Shown in pieces: positions 49,201-61,034 of a stretch of 64,000 bases of DNA (its first letter is position 1; every line of letters starts with the position of its first letter). The DNA comes from Oryzias latipes (Eukaryota > Chordata > Actinopteri > Beloniformes > Adrianichthyidae): contig NC_019879.2 in assembly GCF_002234675.1 (NCBI RefSeq), positions 20,138,855 to 20,202,854 of the forward strand, written 5' to 3'. The notes under the pieces were generated by a model. That model saw only the letters and a list, made by a program, of their open reading frames with translations, ran no database searches and was not told where the DNA came from. Made by a program: the position numbers and the translations under genes.

Positions 49201-52200
49201 GGCCAGGTTAGGCTCCAGCAGCCCCGTGACCCTGTAAGGTTGAGAAAATGGATGGATGGATGGGTTATTGTTTCTGCTCCTGTGCATGATTCATTTTCTT
49301 TCTGTGGTTTACTTCCCCTCTTTGGTGTGTTGATTATGCATTCGCAATCACACTGTATGGAACCTCACCAAAATTTCCTTGCAAGTAAATCAGGACCATT
49401 TGTTTTCATGCAGACGTTTGTGTTTGGTCTGCATAAAACTGTGGCCTGACAAGATATTTGAGTAGAAAAAAATGGTGAAGACTTAACAGTTGAATGTGAA
49501 AGTGTCCTTTGACTCGGGTGTACAAGCAAACAAAAATAAGATTATTTACGAGCTCTACGGTAAATAGATTCTTTAACTAACAAGTGCTTAACTACGGTAC
49601 ACTCGGATCAGCTGTTTAATGCATCACAGTTAGAAAGCTCTGTTAGAGTGAGAAAGAGCCAGTCATTAAAGCTTAACTTGTGGCTAGATAATAAAAAACA
49701 AGTTAAGCTCAAAATAGGTGTATGCCAATAATGCCTAAAAGTATGGGTTTAGAATGGTTCAGTACTTAGTCCTCATCATTTTGTATTTATATATTTCTCC
49801 TCAATCCTTTATTTTGTAGTTGGAAATGGAAAGTTAAAGATTTCTTCTATAAATACCAACACAATTCAAACAAGCTCCTTTATGTTTTGAGAATTTCTTT
49901 GAGGATTTTATGTGAAAAGGCTCTGCCCGGTGAATGGAGTGAGGAGGTTGTTATGCTGGAACGTCTAGAGTTGTTTTAAAACAGTTGGGCTGGCTTCCTG
50001 CAAAAAGTGAAACTAGGAGTGAAGGTCAAAGACAGGAGTCTGATATCTTATCCCACTGGCCATGCCTTACATGTAAGTTAAACAAACAACCAAAGTCTCT
50101 AGGAGTCCTGACTGGGCAACATTCCTCGAATATCTTTAGGATTCCTTTAGCAGTCAGACAGAGACATGGGGATGAAAAGGTTTTGCTAAGCGGCCCACAT
50201 ACTGTCAGTTTACTAAGTTGAACTTAAAATCTAATCAAACCCACAGTAATTGCATTCTATGCATTGCAATGATGCTCATTTTTCATTGGCTGAAAATCGT
50301 CCAACGCAGAAACTCAAGGTGAAGCCTTAAACTGTGATCTAGAAAATGGGAATGAAATGAATGAAAACATGCTCCCTCAAGATAAGGGTGTAAGACAGTC
50401 TCACTGTGCAAAGAGTCTGTGGCAACGAGCCAAGCGTTCCTCTTCTTTATGTCATGCTCCTGCAGACATGATTAATTATGCAAATTCTTTTAGGCAAACT
50501 CAGTTAGTAACGTAGCAGATTAGCGGCGTCAGACGACGATCGGGAGGAGCCCTCTTCATCCTCCAGGGACTGTGAATGTCTGCTGGCATAGTCATGCAAA
50601 TGCAATGATCCACCACAACTACAGGCTTAATTGTTGTTATGACCCAGTTGCTCATCAGTGTCTTCTCATGTAAACAAAACACTGTTTTAAAGTTATTATT
50701 AGTTATACTTTTACTTCTATCACAGTTCTGGTCAAAAAGCTGTTATTTTCAAGCTTTTTTAAGGCTTTCAAAGCAGTTGATGAATTTCCTTCCACACTCC
50801 CTCCTCCTCCATCACAGCCCGGGGAAGCCCTCTTCCTCCTCCTCTTCCTCCTCCTCCTCCATTAGCAAATTTCTGATCAGCTGCTCTCTGCATTGTTGCT
50901 TCATTCGTCTCCCAGCACAGATGTTATAGAGGAGGCCTTTAATCATCTGATGTCTCTCCTCGGTCACCCCAGAGCCTGCCCTCACCTCAGGCTGGCTGTG
51001 CTGCAGACAGATGGTGCAGAGGGAGTAAAAAACAAAGACAGGAAAATGTAGGACAGGTTTCATTCAATACTTCCTTCCCAGAACAACAGTTTAAGACCTT
51101 TTGAGAAATGTTTTGATCTCTTACAAGTCAATGACAGAACTTGATCTATAGCTAAGATGTTGCTCCTTAGAGCCTATAAAACGCCCAGTGGGTTCATAGG
51201 AATTTATACCATGTGTTATATCTCTTTTTTTCCATTTTTATTTTTTACCTACCAGTATGTCTTAATGAGGCTTTAGAAGATTACTGACCATTAGACAATG
51301 TTTTAGTTTGCAAACGTGTCACAAACACTTCATTGTTTCCCCTTTAACAGAAACAAGCTCAATAGAGGGGTTGCAGTAGCTGGCATTAATTCTTTTGCAT
51401 TGTTGTTTGTGACAATTTGAACTTTTACTACTTGTAAATTTTTTTTAATTCAGCAGATTAAAGGATTTTAGCATTACTTGTTCATTTAAGCTCATTTGGT
51501 AGCATTGCATTAAGATTTAAGGCACTCCAAAACTCATTTTATTACCTTAACTGTGGAGCTGGGCTTACTGGTGTGCTTTGTGTCGTTGCTTTAGTGCACA
51601 TTAAGAGGTTCTCTTCAATTTATAGTTGTGAAAGACAAGTAATGATCCATGTTGCTCTTGGATTACTAAAGAGCTCTGGGATATGACTTTGGGATTTTAT
51701 TTGTCAAAATTTTTCAAAAGGGGATAGAATTTGTTGTCCTATTAATTAGAAGACAACACATTACCTGAGTCACATGTATGATCAACAAGTCTGTTGGACT
51801 GAACTTGGATTTATAACTGGTATTTAATGGTTCTAAATTGATGCCTAGAAGGAGATGTTTGACTTCCTGTTTGAAGGAGGTTTGTAAAAGAAGTGACAGA
51901 AACGAGGTTTGTAAAAGAAGTGACAGAAACTACGCCATTTTCCTCAATACCTGCTAGATAACATGTTAAATCTACATGTAAGTTCCCATAGACTCCATTG
52001 TAAAATGGCTTAACTTTGTTCATGAAAGAAGCACTCTATTGTCTTTATTATTGCCTCTGTGTATAGATTTAGTTCAAATGGCAGTCATCCTGGTAATATT
52101 TCTTTAACCCTTGTGCTATCCTAGGCACTTTAACATTGGGAGTTGGGTCATCTAGACCCCAAAAGTCAGTGTGCTGAACCTATTTTCTTCAATGTTTTGT

Positions 52201-55200
52201 GATCTTCACTGGTGTCCATGGATTACATGAAATCTTTCCACCTTTGTCCACCTTTGTCATGGTAGGGAGAACACGTCAATGTAAGGGTGGGGTCATCTAA
52301 GATAGCACAAGGGTTAAGAATGTAATAATTTTACTGTAACAAAATATAAGACTTTCTAAAAGGGTCCAATGCAAACCAGTAGATCATGTGACCAAACTCA
52401 AGGTGACCAGTGTTTTCCAGGGATATGTAAAGAGAAACAGTGGTTTATTTACTCCACTGCCTAACTGTAGCCCGTATGGCTATAGTTAGGCAGGTCTGGG
52501 TCCCCCTGTGCTGGTTGTGTCAGACAGAAGGGCAGAGTTGTGTCAAGAAGGGCAGTCGACATGTTTGCCATTTATTTGTTTTTGTGTAATTTTTTTCTTT
52601 TATAGCTTCTAGTGAAGATATTTGTCAACAGTACAGGAATAGCACTAGAGTCAAACTTGTGAACAGCTGCTCACTGCTGTCTGCTGGCTATCTCTGTTCA
52701 TCACAATTTCCTGAATCTACACCACTATTCAAGAAATTACCTTATAACAATGAAGTGGTAACTCTTCGGTTAATTGGTTATCTTTTGCTGTCACTGCCTT
52801 TCTCAACTTCTTTTCTGGGATAGAAAGAAAGAGCTGCAGCACCTCGTGCTTTGTATGCTCTTAAATATTTAGGGGGGTATTCATTAGAAAACTCTGAGCT
52901 GTTGTTCATTATCCAAACTGCAGAAACTTAAACCTGGAGCTCAGGGATCACATCATCTGGCCAGCATGGCTTCTGTGTCAGAGAGCATGATGGGACGTGG
53001 CCTTACAGACTGTTTTGGTGGCTTGAATTACTATTGTCAGCTGGTTTTGCCTCAGCAATGCTACACGTGGCCTTTGACAGGCAGCGATAGGAATGTGATT
53101 TTGGCTGCAGCTGGAGATGTCGTGGCAGCGTTTCAATTTTACTTTTTTAATCTAATCATTAAAACATGTGGTGAGCAAAGACTTAGGAGAGAAGTCAGCT
53201 GACACCTAGTAATTAAACCCAGAGATGACTGGACTTTATTACCAAATGTGCAGTGTACTTTCCAGTGATTAGTATGCGAGAAGCGATTGTTTCGTTGTTG
53301 TTGGAAAGGTTAGTTGTGCAGTGTGAGGTAATTCAAGTCTGTTAGCCTCAACCCAAGCTGATACCCGTGCCCCTTTGTGTCCCAGCTGCCTTTTGTTTGG
53401 GATATTTCCGCCTGGTTAACTTCCGAGCTCTCAGTCAGAGGTGGCTTCCTTTGTCCTGACTTAGAGCTCCAGAGGACGGCGAGGGGCGGAGCTTTTCTGG
53501 ACCATCTGTTGCTGCGGCTGAGACAATTTATCTTGACTTTATACCCTCGGGCCTCAGAGTCTTTGCGCACACGCTGACATGACCAAACAAATGGATAAAC
53601 ACAGTTCTGTGTTGGTCAATTGGGCACGCCAGTCAGCCTAATGCCTCTCCGATTAACCTAAACTTTACTTGCAGATAGCGATTCTGGGTAATCAGTAGGA
53701 TTCTTAAAATTAACCCTTAAACATTTTTCAAAAATATTCAATCAAATTTGGAATAATTAATATTGGTGTTTAACATAACATACTTAATAAGGAACTGTGT
53801 AAGAAGTCTTTATTATTTTTTAATGACTGCACATATAGATGAATGCTGACTGTAAAAAAAAAAGTCTGAGTTACCAGAAACTAAGTTAAGCACTGAAGGG
53901 AACATAGTCTCAGCCATGAGTGACAAGGAGATTTTTAATCAATTATTTAAGTGTGTCAAAATGTGGAGGAGATCTGCATGTTTAGGCAGATCTAGAATCG
54001 GGGCTGATTGGAAGCAGAGCAGTGATGTTTCTTTTTTAAGATAAGATAAGTTTAAGCCGTGGGACTGTTCCTACAAACGCACTCACTTTAAAACGTATGA
54101 CAGGCATCTCTTAATACTCTAAATTCTCTGATTTAAAGAACCACTTAAATCATCTTTTGAGCTATTTTAATGGTGTCCTAGTTATCCCAACTGTTAGAAT
54201 CCTTACAAAATTGCGCTTATTGTTTAAAAGCTCTCCAGCAGCTGCGCTCAAGTGCTCCGTTTGAAATAAAAGTCACAGATCAAATCATTAAAGAGCCACT
54301 CCAATGAAAATTGTTTTTTAGTGTTTTTAACATGTTTTTGTGGCATTTTTCCCATGATAGAGAACATATATATGGAAATTTCCGCTTAAAATTGATTTCA
54401 GAGTATTTCACTATTCAAAATTTGAATCAGGACGAGAAATACTCCAGTTTGAAAAAGATTGTATCTGTTACGCCTAAATAGATCATGTAAGGTTGAGGTG
54501 TGAAGGGCTGTAAAAAAGCAGGAGGACATGTAGACACAGAGCTTTCAGTAATGGGGAGGGGAAGGGGGAGTGGGCTTGCTCTGTACCAACGGTCCTACCA
54601 ACAACTCAGAGGCAAATTTCTAATGAACTGAAAAACTTTGTCTAAAAAAGTGACACAGGTTTTTTGATTTTGGCTAAAAACAATATAATCAAAATCAAGA
54701 TCTTGATATGTCATAAGACTATTACTACATTAATTTTTAGGTTTTTTTGTGTCCTTGTTTATTAAACTTAAGAATAGTAAGAAAGCGTATTTTTCCTTTC
54801 ATTAGGCTTGAATTCGTTAAGATGTGACGTTGAGTTATAAATCTTTTGTAGCAGCAAGGTTCTACAAAATTGTAATCATTTTGAACAGACACGAAGTCTT
54901 CACATCAACTTTGCAATGGCTACTAAAGTGAAAGAATTCATCTCGTTTTGAGAAGGTTTTGTGAATTTTTTGATCTTCTTTGATCTGATAATGTTTGCCT
55001 AACATCTGTTTTCACTGAGTTTGCTAATTAACCAACGCCTTCGAAAATTAATCTTGAAAAAATCTGCAGGTGATTTATTCGCAAGCCATCCCAGTTTCTC
55101 CTGCCCCAGCATGCCCATTTTTGTTATTTTTTTACATGTGCAACTCACTAAATTCACAGTATTACAACATGTTAGTGTTTCTACACCGTCAACGTGATGG

Positions 55201-58080
55201 TTAGTCAAAAGAATCTGCTCTGGATCAAGTGTACAGGCTGGTTTCTGGTAAATCTGGGCCCCACCTACAGGATTTTCAATTACGTAATAACAACCAAGCT
55301 TTTTAAAATCTTTAGAGTAAACTGATTAATCTCTGCTGTGGGCTCACGTGGAGGAGCTTTTCCTGAATCAACCCTGCATGCTAATCTGGTGCCAGGCAGA
55401 CACGGTCACTGGCTAGTATGAAAATCTCCAGTCACCTTATATTCTGTGGAAACTGGGTTCAAATGTGGCCCCGTGTTGCAACACACACTTTATATGTGTG
55501 ATGTTTCTGTTTGTGGATGTATTTTTCCAGACAATAGCAGGTGGGGCAACATCAGCTCCCCACACCCTTCCTCTTCCCCTTCTCACTCCTCTTCATCCTA
55601 ATTTACCCCCTCCCCTTTATACCCCTCAGTCATTCCCCATGGGTGGATGGCCAATTTTTGCTCTGTTCCATTAGCCAACTCAGAAAAAACATAAACCTTG
55701 ATAAAAGAAATATTTTTTACAATTGCTGATTTAACGGATTAATGTTAATTAATTTATAAATGCCCAAATCTCAGATAGAGGATGAGATCCCAGATGAATG
55801 AGACATTTTAAGCTGTTAAAGACCCACTCCAATTAAAATGATATTTGTGGTGTTTTTAACACATTGTTGTGGCATATTTCTCGTGGAGGACATATATATA
55901 AAGAAAATTATTGAGCTTAAAATTGTTTTTCTAAGTATTTCTTTAATCAAATCATTGTGGATCAGGAGCAGACAGAAAAATGCAGTTTTCAGCCTATTTG
56001 TGATTTGGAAAGTATGCTGGGCAGGCCACAAGCTCCCTGCTCCGCTCCATTCTAAAGCATCCATTCGCACACACATAGATCCATGGACATCAGTGGTGTC
56101 CAACTCCAGGTATTGGGGGCTGGCCCACTTTCCAGAAACCCTGCCTTATCTGCTGTTGATCCCCTGGATCCGATGTGTTTAGCCAATAAGGAGCTTCAAT
56201 GGCAGGTTGATTGGAAAACATTCAGGACACTGGCCCTCAAGGCCTGGAAATGGACAGCCCGATGTATGTCTTAGTTTTCCTCATTCGAGCTGGCATCTGG
56301 CTCAAAACTGTACGACTGGATAGCTCTAACATTGCTCGGCTTTTATGTTGCACCGATAATGTTAGGTTGGGGTCTACAGGGCTGTAAGCTAGCAATGAGG
56401 ATATAAACAAATGGATGATGGTAAGGGGGCAGGCTTACGCTACCTTAACAGTCATGCCCACAACTCGGAGACAAATTTCTAATAAAATTCTGCTGCTCTG
56501 AAAAAAATATCTGATAGAAAACGACAGGTTTTCTGATTTTGACTAAAAATTGCATTATCCTAAAGAAAAGATGATTGAAATGGGACTTTAATGACATTTA
56601 ATGACAAGATCTCATTTGGTTTTGATTCCTCTATCTGTTTGAAAGAATTTGTCGTATGAGTTTATGAATTGAAAGCCTCCTGATCTTACCCCTGACCCTG
56701 GTGGAAGACACATCAGCACTCAGTGGACAAGAGTTTGTGCACATGGAGCAGCCTGTTAATAGTTAATGAGGATTGATGTCTGAAAGTGGTGACCTTGTAT
56801 AATGTTTCCTAGCAGAATCCATGAATATTGATTTTTTTTTTTGTTTTCAGTTTATGCTTCATTGTACACACACAATTCACTTATGTGCCGTGCTTGACTG
56901 ACCACGTCAGTGGTCACGCATGGAATGATGTATGGGTATTAAGAAACAAGTTTTTTGACAGAAGCCGTGACTCAGTTGTGCCTAAACGGGGGGCTTTACC
57001 AAGAAGCCAGACAACATACAAAATATACTTCTACATTTCTACAAGTTTTATAGTGGATTCCGTTTCTGTCACATCCTTTCGATAAACTGGCACTGTTACA
57101 ACTCCACAAAGTCCAGAACGACGTGGTCATTCTAAAATTGTATATCCACCACTGTAAGGAAATGGCAGCTCATCTAAGCAATCAGCCTCAGATTCCTGTT
57201 TTTGCTTCTGGTTACTGAGCTGCTAACAAACACGTCTGGGAAGGTCAGTGACTCCACATGGATACACAAACACAGGACACCCGGCCGCCCAGACCAGCTG
57301 CAGTGCGCCGGACCTAATCTTCATCTGAAAACAGGATCCCATCCAGGCTAATGGTGAACCATTCGTTCTGGTTTGCCCCACTGAAACATAGTGAATAGAG
57401 ATGCATTTGTATTGATTTATTTTGCTAAAGTGTACTAAAGCTTAATCCGAAACTGAGATCTTTCATGCTTTTATTCAGAGGGCTTACAAAGACTGTGACA
57501 CACTGATGGGTGTTTGAGGGACGACATGGAGTTAATTGTGGGGCCTTAGAACACACTGTCTGTAAACGCCATGGAACAACCAGGCGACCAATCAGCAGGC
57601 GATTACTGTACTCTCTGAGGTACAGCCACTCTGTAAACTGTCTCCTTCAGAAACAAGTCGCACACTAAAAGCTTTTTTGATGGTTTTATAGAGTAACTAA
57701 TCTGATGAGCTTAACCTTTTTCTGACATTCAATCAGGACAATTGCCACATCTTTCCAGTCTTAGAAATGGCCATGTGGTAGGAAGAAAGAAACATTCTCA
57801 GAGAAACAGGAAAAAAGCATGGTTTTCTGTGAATATTTGAGCTTTTGTTCACTCGTCTGGTTTAGTTGTGCATTTTCACAAATCCATAGCTGTTTGTAAA
57901 CGCAAATGCAGATGTATTTTATGTGAAATTTCGGTGCCTCTCTTGTCCGGATGCTAAAGCCGGGCTGTTGCTCTCTTGCAGGGAGCGCGTGTCTGGCTCA
58001 GACACAAAGAGCACTTGCTGCCTTCCACCGTCAGCTCCTGTGATGACTTGTGTCTGGTTCTAGGGACCGAATATGGAAAG
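43227..58080 (+). CDS. myo10: Myosin X-like unconventional myosin, first two coding exons (gene continues off the right edge)
   Basis: Exon 1 (43227-43247) encodes MDSFFVE with a GTAAGC donor. Exon 2 (57982-58080) encodes GARVWLRHKEHLLPSTVSSC to GTEYGK with a GTAAGA donor. Both are phase 0. Together they match the extreme N-terminus of Myo10 (MDNFFTEG-RVWLRE..STV.SC...TDYG), the SH3-like subdomain before the motor head. Myo10 is an actin motor that carries cargo to filopodial tips. Motor, IQ, PH, MyTH4 and FERM exons lie beyond the window. The 14.7 kb intron 1 holds repeats and candidate regulatory elements. It could be either of the teleost myo10 paralogues; 40 residues are too few to decide. 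Confidence 0.88.
45785..46143 (-). mobile_element. TIR repeat family 'GTCCCACTCC', copy C (internally deleted)
   Basis: About 360 bp. Both ends are recognisable (GAAGACCCACTCTAAGG on the left, GATGATTGGAGTGAGACATT on the right), as is the AATGTTAGGTTGGGAGTG interior, but the part carrying the short reading frame is missing. Confidence 0.78.
49130..49264 (+). mobile_element. SINE/LINE tail fragment
   Basis: Shares GGCCAGGTTAGGCTCCAGCA and GCCCCGTGACCC with the tail of the SINE at 20897-21235. It ends in a short (GGAT)n tract, as is usual for these 3' ends. No Pol III promoter half is present. Confidence 0.8.
50470..50620. promoter_or_regulatory. Candidate intronic enhancer with two octamer motifs
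   Basis: Two perfect ATGCAAAT octamers (about 50478 and 50594) lie roughly 115 bp apart. The first sits in TTAATTATGCAAATTC, a combined homeodomain/POU-like site. The block between them is GC-richer than its surroundings and contains no repeat. Conservation cannot be tested here. Confidence 0.35.
50812..51000 (-). CDS. Candidate unrecognised terminal coding exon, antisense in myo10 intron 1
   Basis: A strong polypyrimidine tract and acceptor (TCTGTCTGCAG ending at 51001) precede a 63-codon open exon ending in TGA. The predicted peptide begins HSQPEVRAGSGVTEERHQMI and contains YNICAGRRMKQQCREQL. It ends in a poly-Glu run encoded by GAG/GAA repeats and then GFPGL. I do not recognise it and found no convincing upstream exon. 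A TATA-like TATAAAG on the same strand at 53543-53537 could be a promoter. A chance open frame over a GAG repeat remains possible. Confidence 0.3.
   Translation of the reverse strand, partial: HSQPEVRAGSGVTEERHQMIKGLLYNICAGRRMKQQCREQLIRNLLMEEEEEEEEEEGFPGL
51877..51930. repeat. Perfect 27-bp tandem duplication
   Basis: Two identical 27-bp units beginning GAGGTTTGTAAAAGAAGTGA lie head to tail at 51877-51903 and 51904-51930. Their identity implies a recent duplication or an assembly artefact. Confidence 0.95.
52104..52317 (-). mobile_element. piggyBac-like MITE, copy 2 (214 bp)
   Basis: Bounded on both sides by TTAA. The left end is TTAACCCTTGTGCTATCCTA and the right end GATAGCACAAGGGTTAA, an almost perfect inverted repeat of about 17 bp. 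Same length as, and inverted relative to, the copy at 39274-39487. It has no coding capacity. Confidence 0.88.
54290..54705 (-). mobile_element. TIR repeat family 'GTCCCACTCC', copy D (3' end eroded)
   Basis: Left end AAAGAGCCACTCCAATGAAA, interior AAGGTTGAGGTGTGAAGGGC and ACAACTCAGAGGCAAATTTC. The right end fades before the GATGATT-type terminus. The short reading-frame region is mostly lost. Confidence 0.75.
55818..56590 (-). mobile_element. TIR repeat family 'GTCCCACTCC', copy E, with a nested insertion
   Basis: Full-length ends (AAAGACCCACTCCAATTAAA on the left, GATGATTGAAATGGGACTTT on the right). The copy is interrupted at about 56090-56262 by a second small repeat whose own ends (GTCCAACTCCAGG and GGCCTGGAAATGGACA) are roughly inverted. 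Part of the short minus-strand frame ([15 protein letters not shown]) survives at about 56055-56010. Confidence 0.8.
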
Positions 58081-60246
58081 GTAAGAAGGCCTCTTGATCA
58101 CCTCATTGTGACCCCATCTCACCTTAGAATTACCCACACGAATACTGATGAACTTGACAATTAAGGATTAGCAACAATGAGAAGCTAAGAAGGAGCAGAA
58201 ATGTTGCATTAGCACACAATGTTTTTTTTCCTTTTTCTTTATAAAATAGCTTTTCTTTCTCTCAAGAGCCAGGTTTTCCTCGAGATTCTTCTTTAAAATG
58301 TTGCTTTTTGGCTTATTGCATTTATTGTATTTCTGCATAAATTGTAACTCTAACATAGCCTTAAAAAAACTTTTTTAAAAATGGTTTTATAAGTTTATCT
58401 TTTTGAATAAACATCATTATAAATTTTACTTATTGAGCTGTCAAAAAAGTCGCAGTTTTGTATTTCATTGTCGGCACGTAGCTGAGGTTTGCACTGCCAA
58501 GGTTTTTTTTGTTGCCCTCTAACCTTCAGGAACAATGTTGTTTAAAGAGATGTCTTGATTTTAAGCCATGTTTATCACAAATAATAGCCATTTAGCATTT
58601 TAACACAAACACATCAACCCCATTGACATGCATAGGGGAGGAGGGGTGATGATTTTGGCTTTTCCAACACAAACTCATACAGATGCCAGGGTGCTCTGAA
58701 CAAGATGATGTCTGGCAGACAGCTTTTAGCTGCCTGAAACTGGATCAAATATCAAGACAAAGAACCACACCACATCAGCAAATCTACACTCGAAAGAGGC
58801 TTAAGTAGGAAAGGAAGAGAAATTTGCCCAAGCTGGCAAGCTGCATTGTTGCATGTTCTAATTGAAAGGTCTTCAATGCTAACCAAACAAATGGACAAAT
58901 GTTGTCATATCTTGACGCTAAAAAGTCATTTAGCCCAGTTTCCTACTGACCGAAACCCAGCCTGCTTCTAATTAAAAAAATAAAAAAATAAAAGACAAGT
59001 CAAAGATGGCATCTTCCAGCATTATGGGTGGATGGACAGTAGATTAAACCAGTTTTGTGACTTATTAATACTCTAATCCTGAATGACAAAACTCAATTAA
59101 CTAAAACCAAAACTACAAACGCATCTTGTATTCAGATAGCTTGCTTTTTTTATTCAAAACAAATGAATATTAACCAAATGGTGTCTTTTTAAGAGTTATA
59201 GTTTTATTTTTACACGTCTGTCTGTAATTGATTTCCTGCATTTTTAATCTGAGGGGTCTGCAGTGTGATCAACGCCTTTTGTAAGAAAGTATGAATGACA
59301 GGAATGAAGTCTCAGTAACAAGTCACTTATCTGTTTGGCAGCATATTGCGGTCTTTGTGTCTGAAGGAAATCCTGTGGAGGGGAGGGAGAGAGGGGTGGC
59401 GATGAATGCTTAAAAAAAATGATTTCCCACTCAAATGTCTGTGGGTCAGAGATGTCGGATCTGAAGCCTCAAATATTTCAGTCTTATCTTGTGGAATGCC
59501 TTTGAGCTAACCCACAGACAAATGCACAGAATTATCTTTTTTCTCTCCTCAGTTTAACAACAATCTATAAAACAAAGAACCACCTCTGCACTTTTGACCT
59601 AGTTTGATTCTTTTTATGCTAATTAAATGTAGTTTTGTCTTCCGTCTTAAGTGAAACTGAAACAAAAGTTTATTTTTTACTAACTGTCACTGAAATAGTT
59701 TGAGGCACTTTTTTAGGCATTTGGGAAAATTGTTTTGTGTCCAGATCACGGGAAATGCGGTGAAAGATTCGTCAGATGTAAACTGACTTGCCTCTCAGTG
59801 AGATTTTATTACCCCTCTGTGGTCAGTGGTGGAGATGTTTTCAGCATGGGAAATCAGCGTTGTTTTGTCAACCGGTCAAAGAGAAGACTGACCAGAAGGA
59901 TGTTTGCTAGTCCTTTTAATCCAAAGGAATTTCGCCATGCGCCGCAGGAAATTATAAACAACCTTCTGGCTCATTTGACATCACATCTTTTTGTAGCATG
60001 GAGGGAACCACAAAGCTGCATCTGGCCAGTTGCCAATCCGTATCATTAGAATATGTCATGTGAGCTCAGGACTGTTAAATGGGTTGTTGTCGAATCCTGG
60101 AATGCTCCAGCTGGAATCACAAGAATGTAACGCAGAGTAGTACACAATAATAATAATAATAGTAATAATATTAATACATTGCCTTTGGATGATGCTGGCA
60201 GAATTTCAGTTTCTGTGAAAATATATGAATGTTGAAGCAAGACACT
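58081..60246 (+). other. myo10: myo10-like intron 2, first part
   Basis: AT-rich intronic DNA after exon 2. An open frame at 59735-60049 has no recognisable domain or supporting splice sites. A short AAT-rich microsatellite lies at about 60147-60172. Nothing else is supported. Confidence 0.5.
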
Positions 60247-61030
60247 GAAGTCCCATTCCAATTATCTTTTGATTCGTTGTAAAAGTGTCCCCAGTGGTCT
60301 TTTGATGAGGATTATGTTGGTTTTAAGCTAAGTCAAAAAACCTGTGTTTTTTTCTACGACATAATTTCTGCAGAGTGGCTGTAGTTCATCAGAAATCATC
60401 CTCTGAGTTGTGGGCAGAACATTTGGTGCAGAGTAAGCCCCCTATTTTTACTTTTTTTTACTTTTTTACTTTTCCTATTTTTGCACATTTTGTATTTGTA
60501 TTTTCGCACATTTTGAACACCCCTCATTCTTTTGCACATTGCTGTCATTCTTTTTGAACTGCAGTAACAATTGAATTTCCCCAATGTGGGATCAATAAAG
60601 AATATCTCTTTCTCTAATCTCTATTTCCCATCATCCCTGTGTTTACATGCTCTCCTGCTAGCTTACAACCCTTCACAACCCTTACAAATGGTGAGCAACA
60701 TTAGAGCTATCCAGCCGTAGAATTTTGAGCCAGGCGTCAGCTCAGAAGAGGAAAACAAAGACGTACATGTACGTACTATTTGTCTACAGTGGATGCCTCA
60801 GAATGGAACAATGAGCTTGCAGACTACTGACTGTAGCACCTATGTCACAGCTTCAAGCTTTTGCCAATGACATTTTTTCGTCCGCTCCTATTTCACAATG
60901 ATTTGATTGAAAGTGTACTCAAAGATGCAAATTTAAGCTTAACTATATTTATGTCCTCCATCACAAGAAAAATGCCCCAAGAACATGGTAAAATGACCAA
61001 AAAAGGGATTTTCATCAGAGTGGGTCTTTA
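60247..61030 (+). mobile_element. TIR repeat family 'GTCCCACTCC', copy F, with a nested LINE tail
   Basis: Begins GAAGTCCCATTCCAATTATC and ends AGAGTGGGTCTTTA. The short frame appears at about 60689 (ATGGTGAGCAACATTAGAGC) with stops. The copy is interrupted at about 60440-60625 by sequence ending GAATTTCCCCAATGTGGGAT followed by CAATAAAG, a typical fish LINE 3' end. Confidence 0.8.
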
Positions 61031-61034
61031 AGGA

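Larger units (their letters stand above)
43248..57981 (+). other. myo10: myo10-like intron 1
   Basis: Holds three copies of the GTCCCACTCC repeat family, one piggyBac-like MITE, a SINE tail, a (TA)n run at about 46915-46936 and a perfect 27-bp tandem duplication at 51877-51930. It also holds a possible enhancer with two octamer motifs at about 50470-50620 and a candidate antisense coding exon at 51000-50812. The remaining parts (43.3-45.7, 46.2-48.9, 49.3-50.4, 52.4-54.2 and 56.6-57.9 kb) show nothing I can name. Confidence 0.6.

Noticed and set aside
59735-60049. 104-aa open frame in myo10 intron 2
   Set aside because: No domain, no match to the next expected myosin motor exon, and poor acceptor context.
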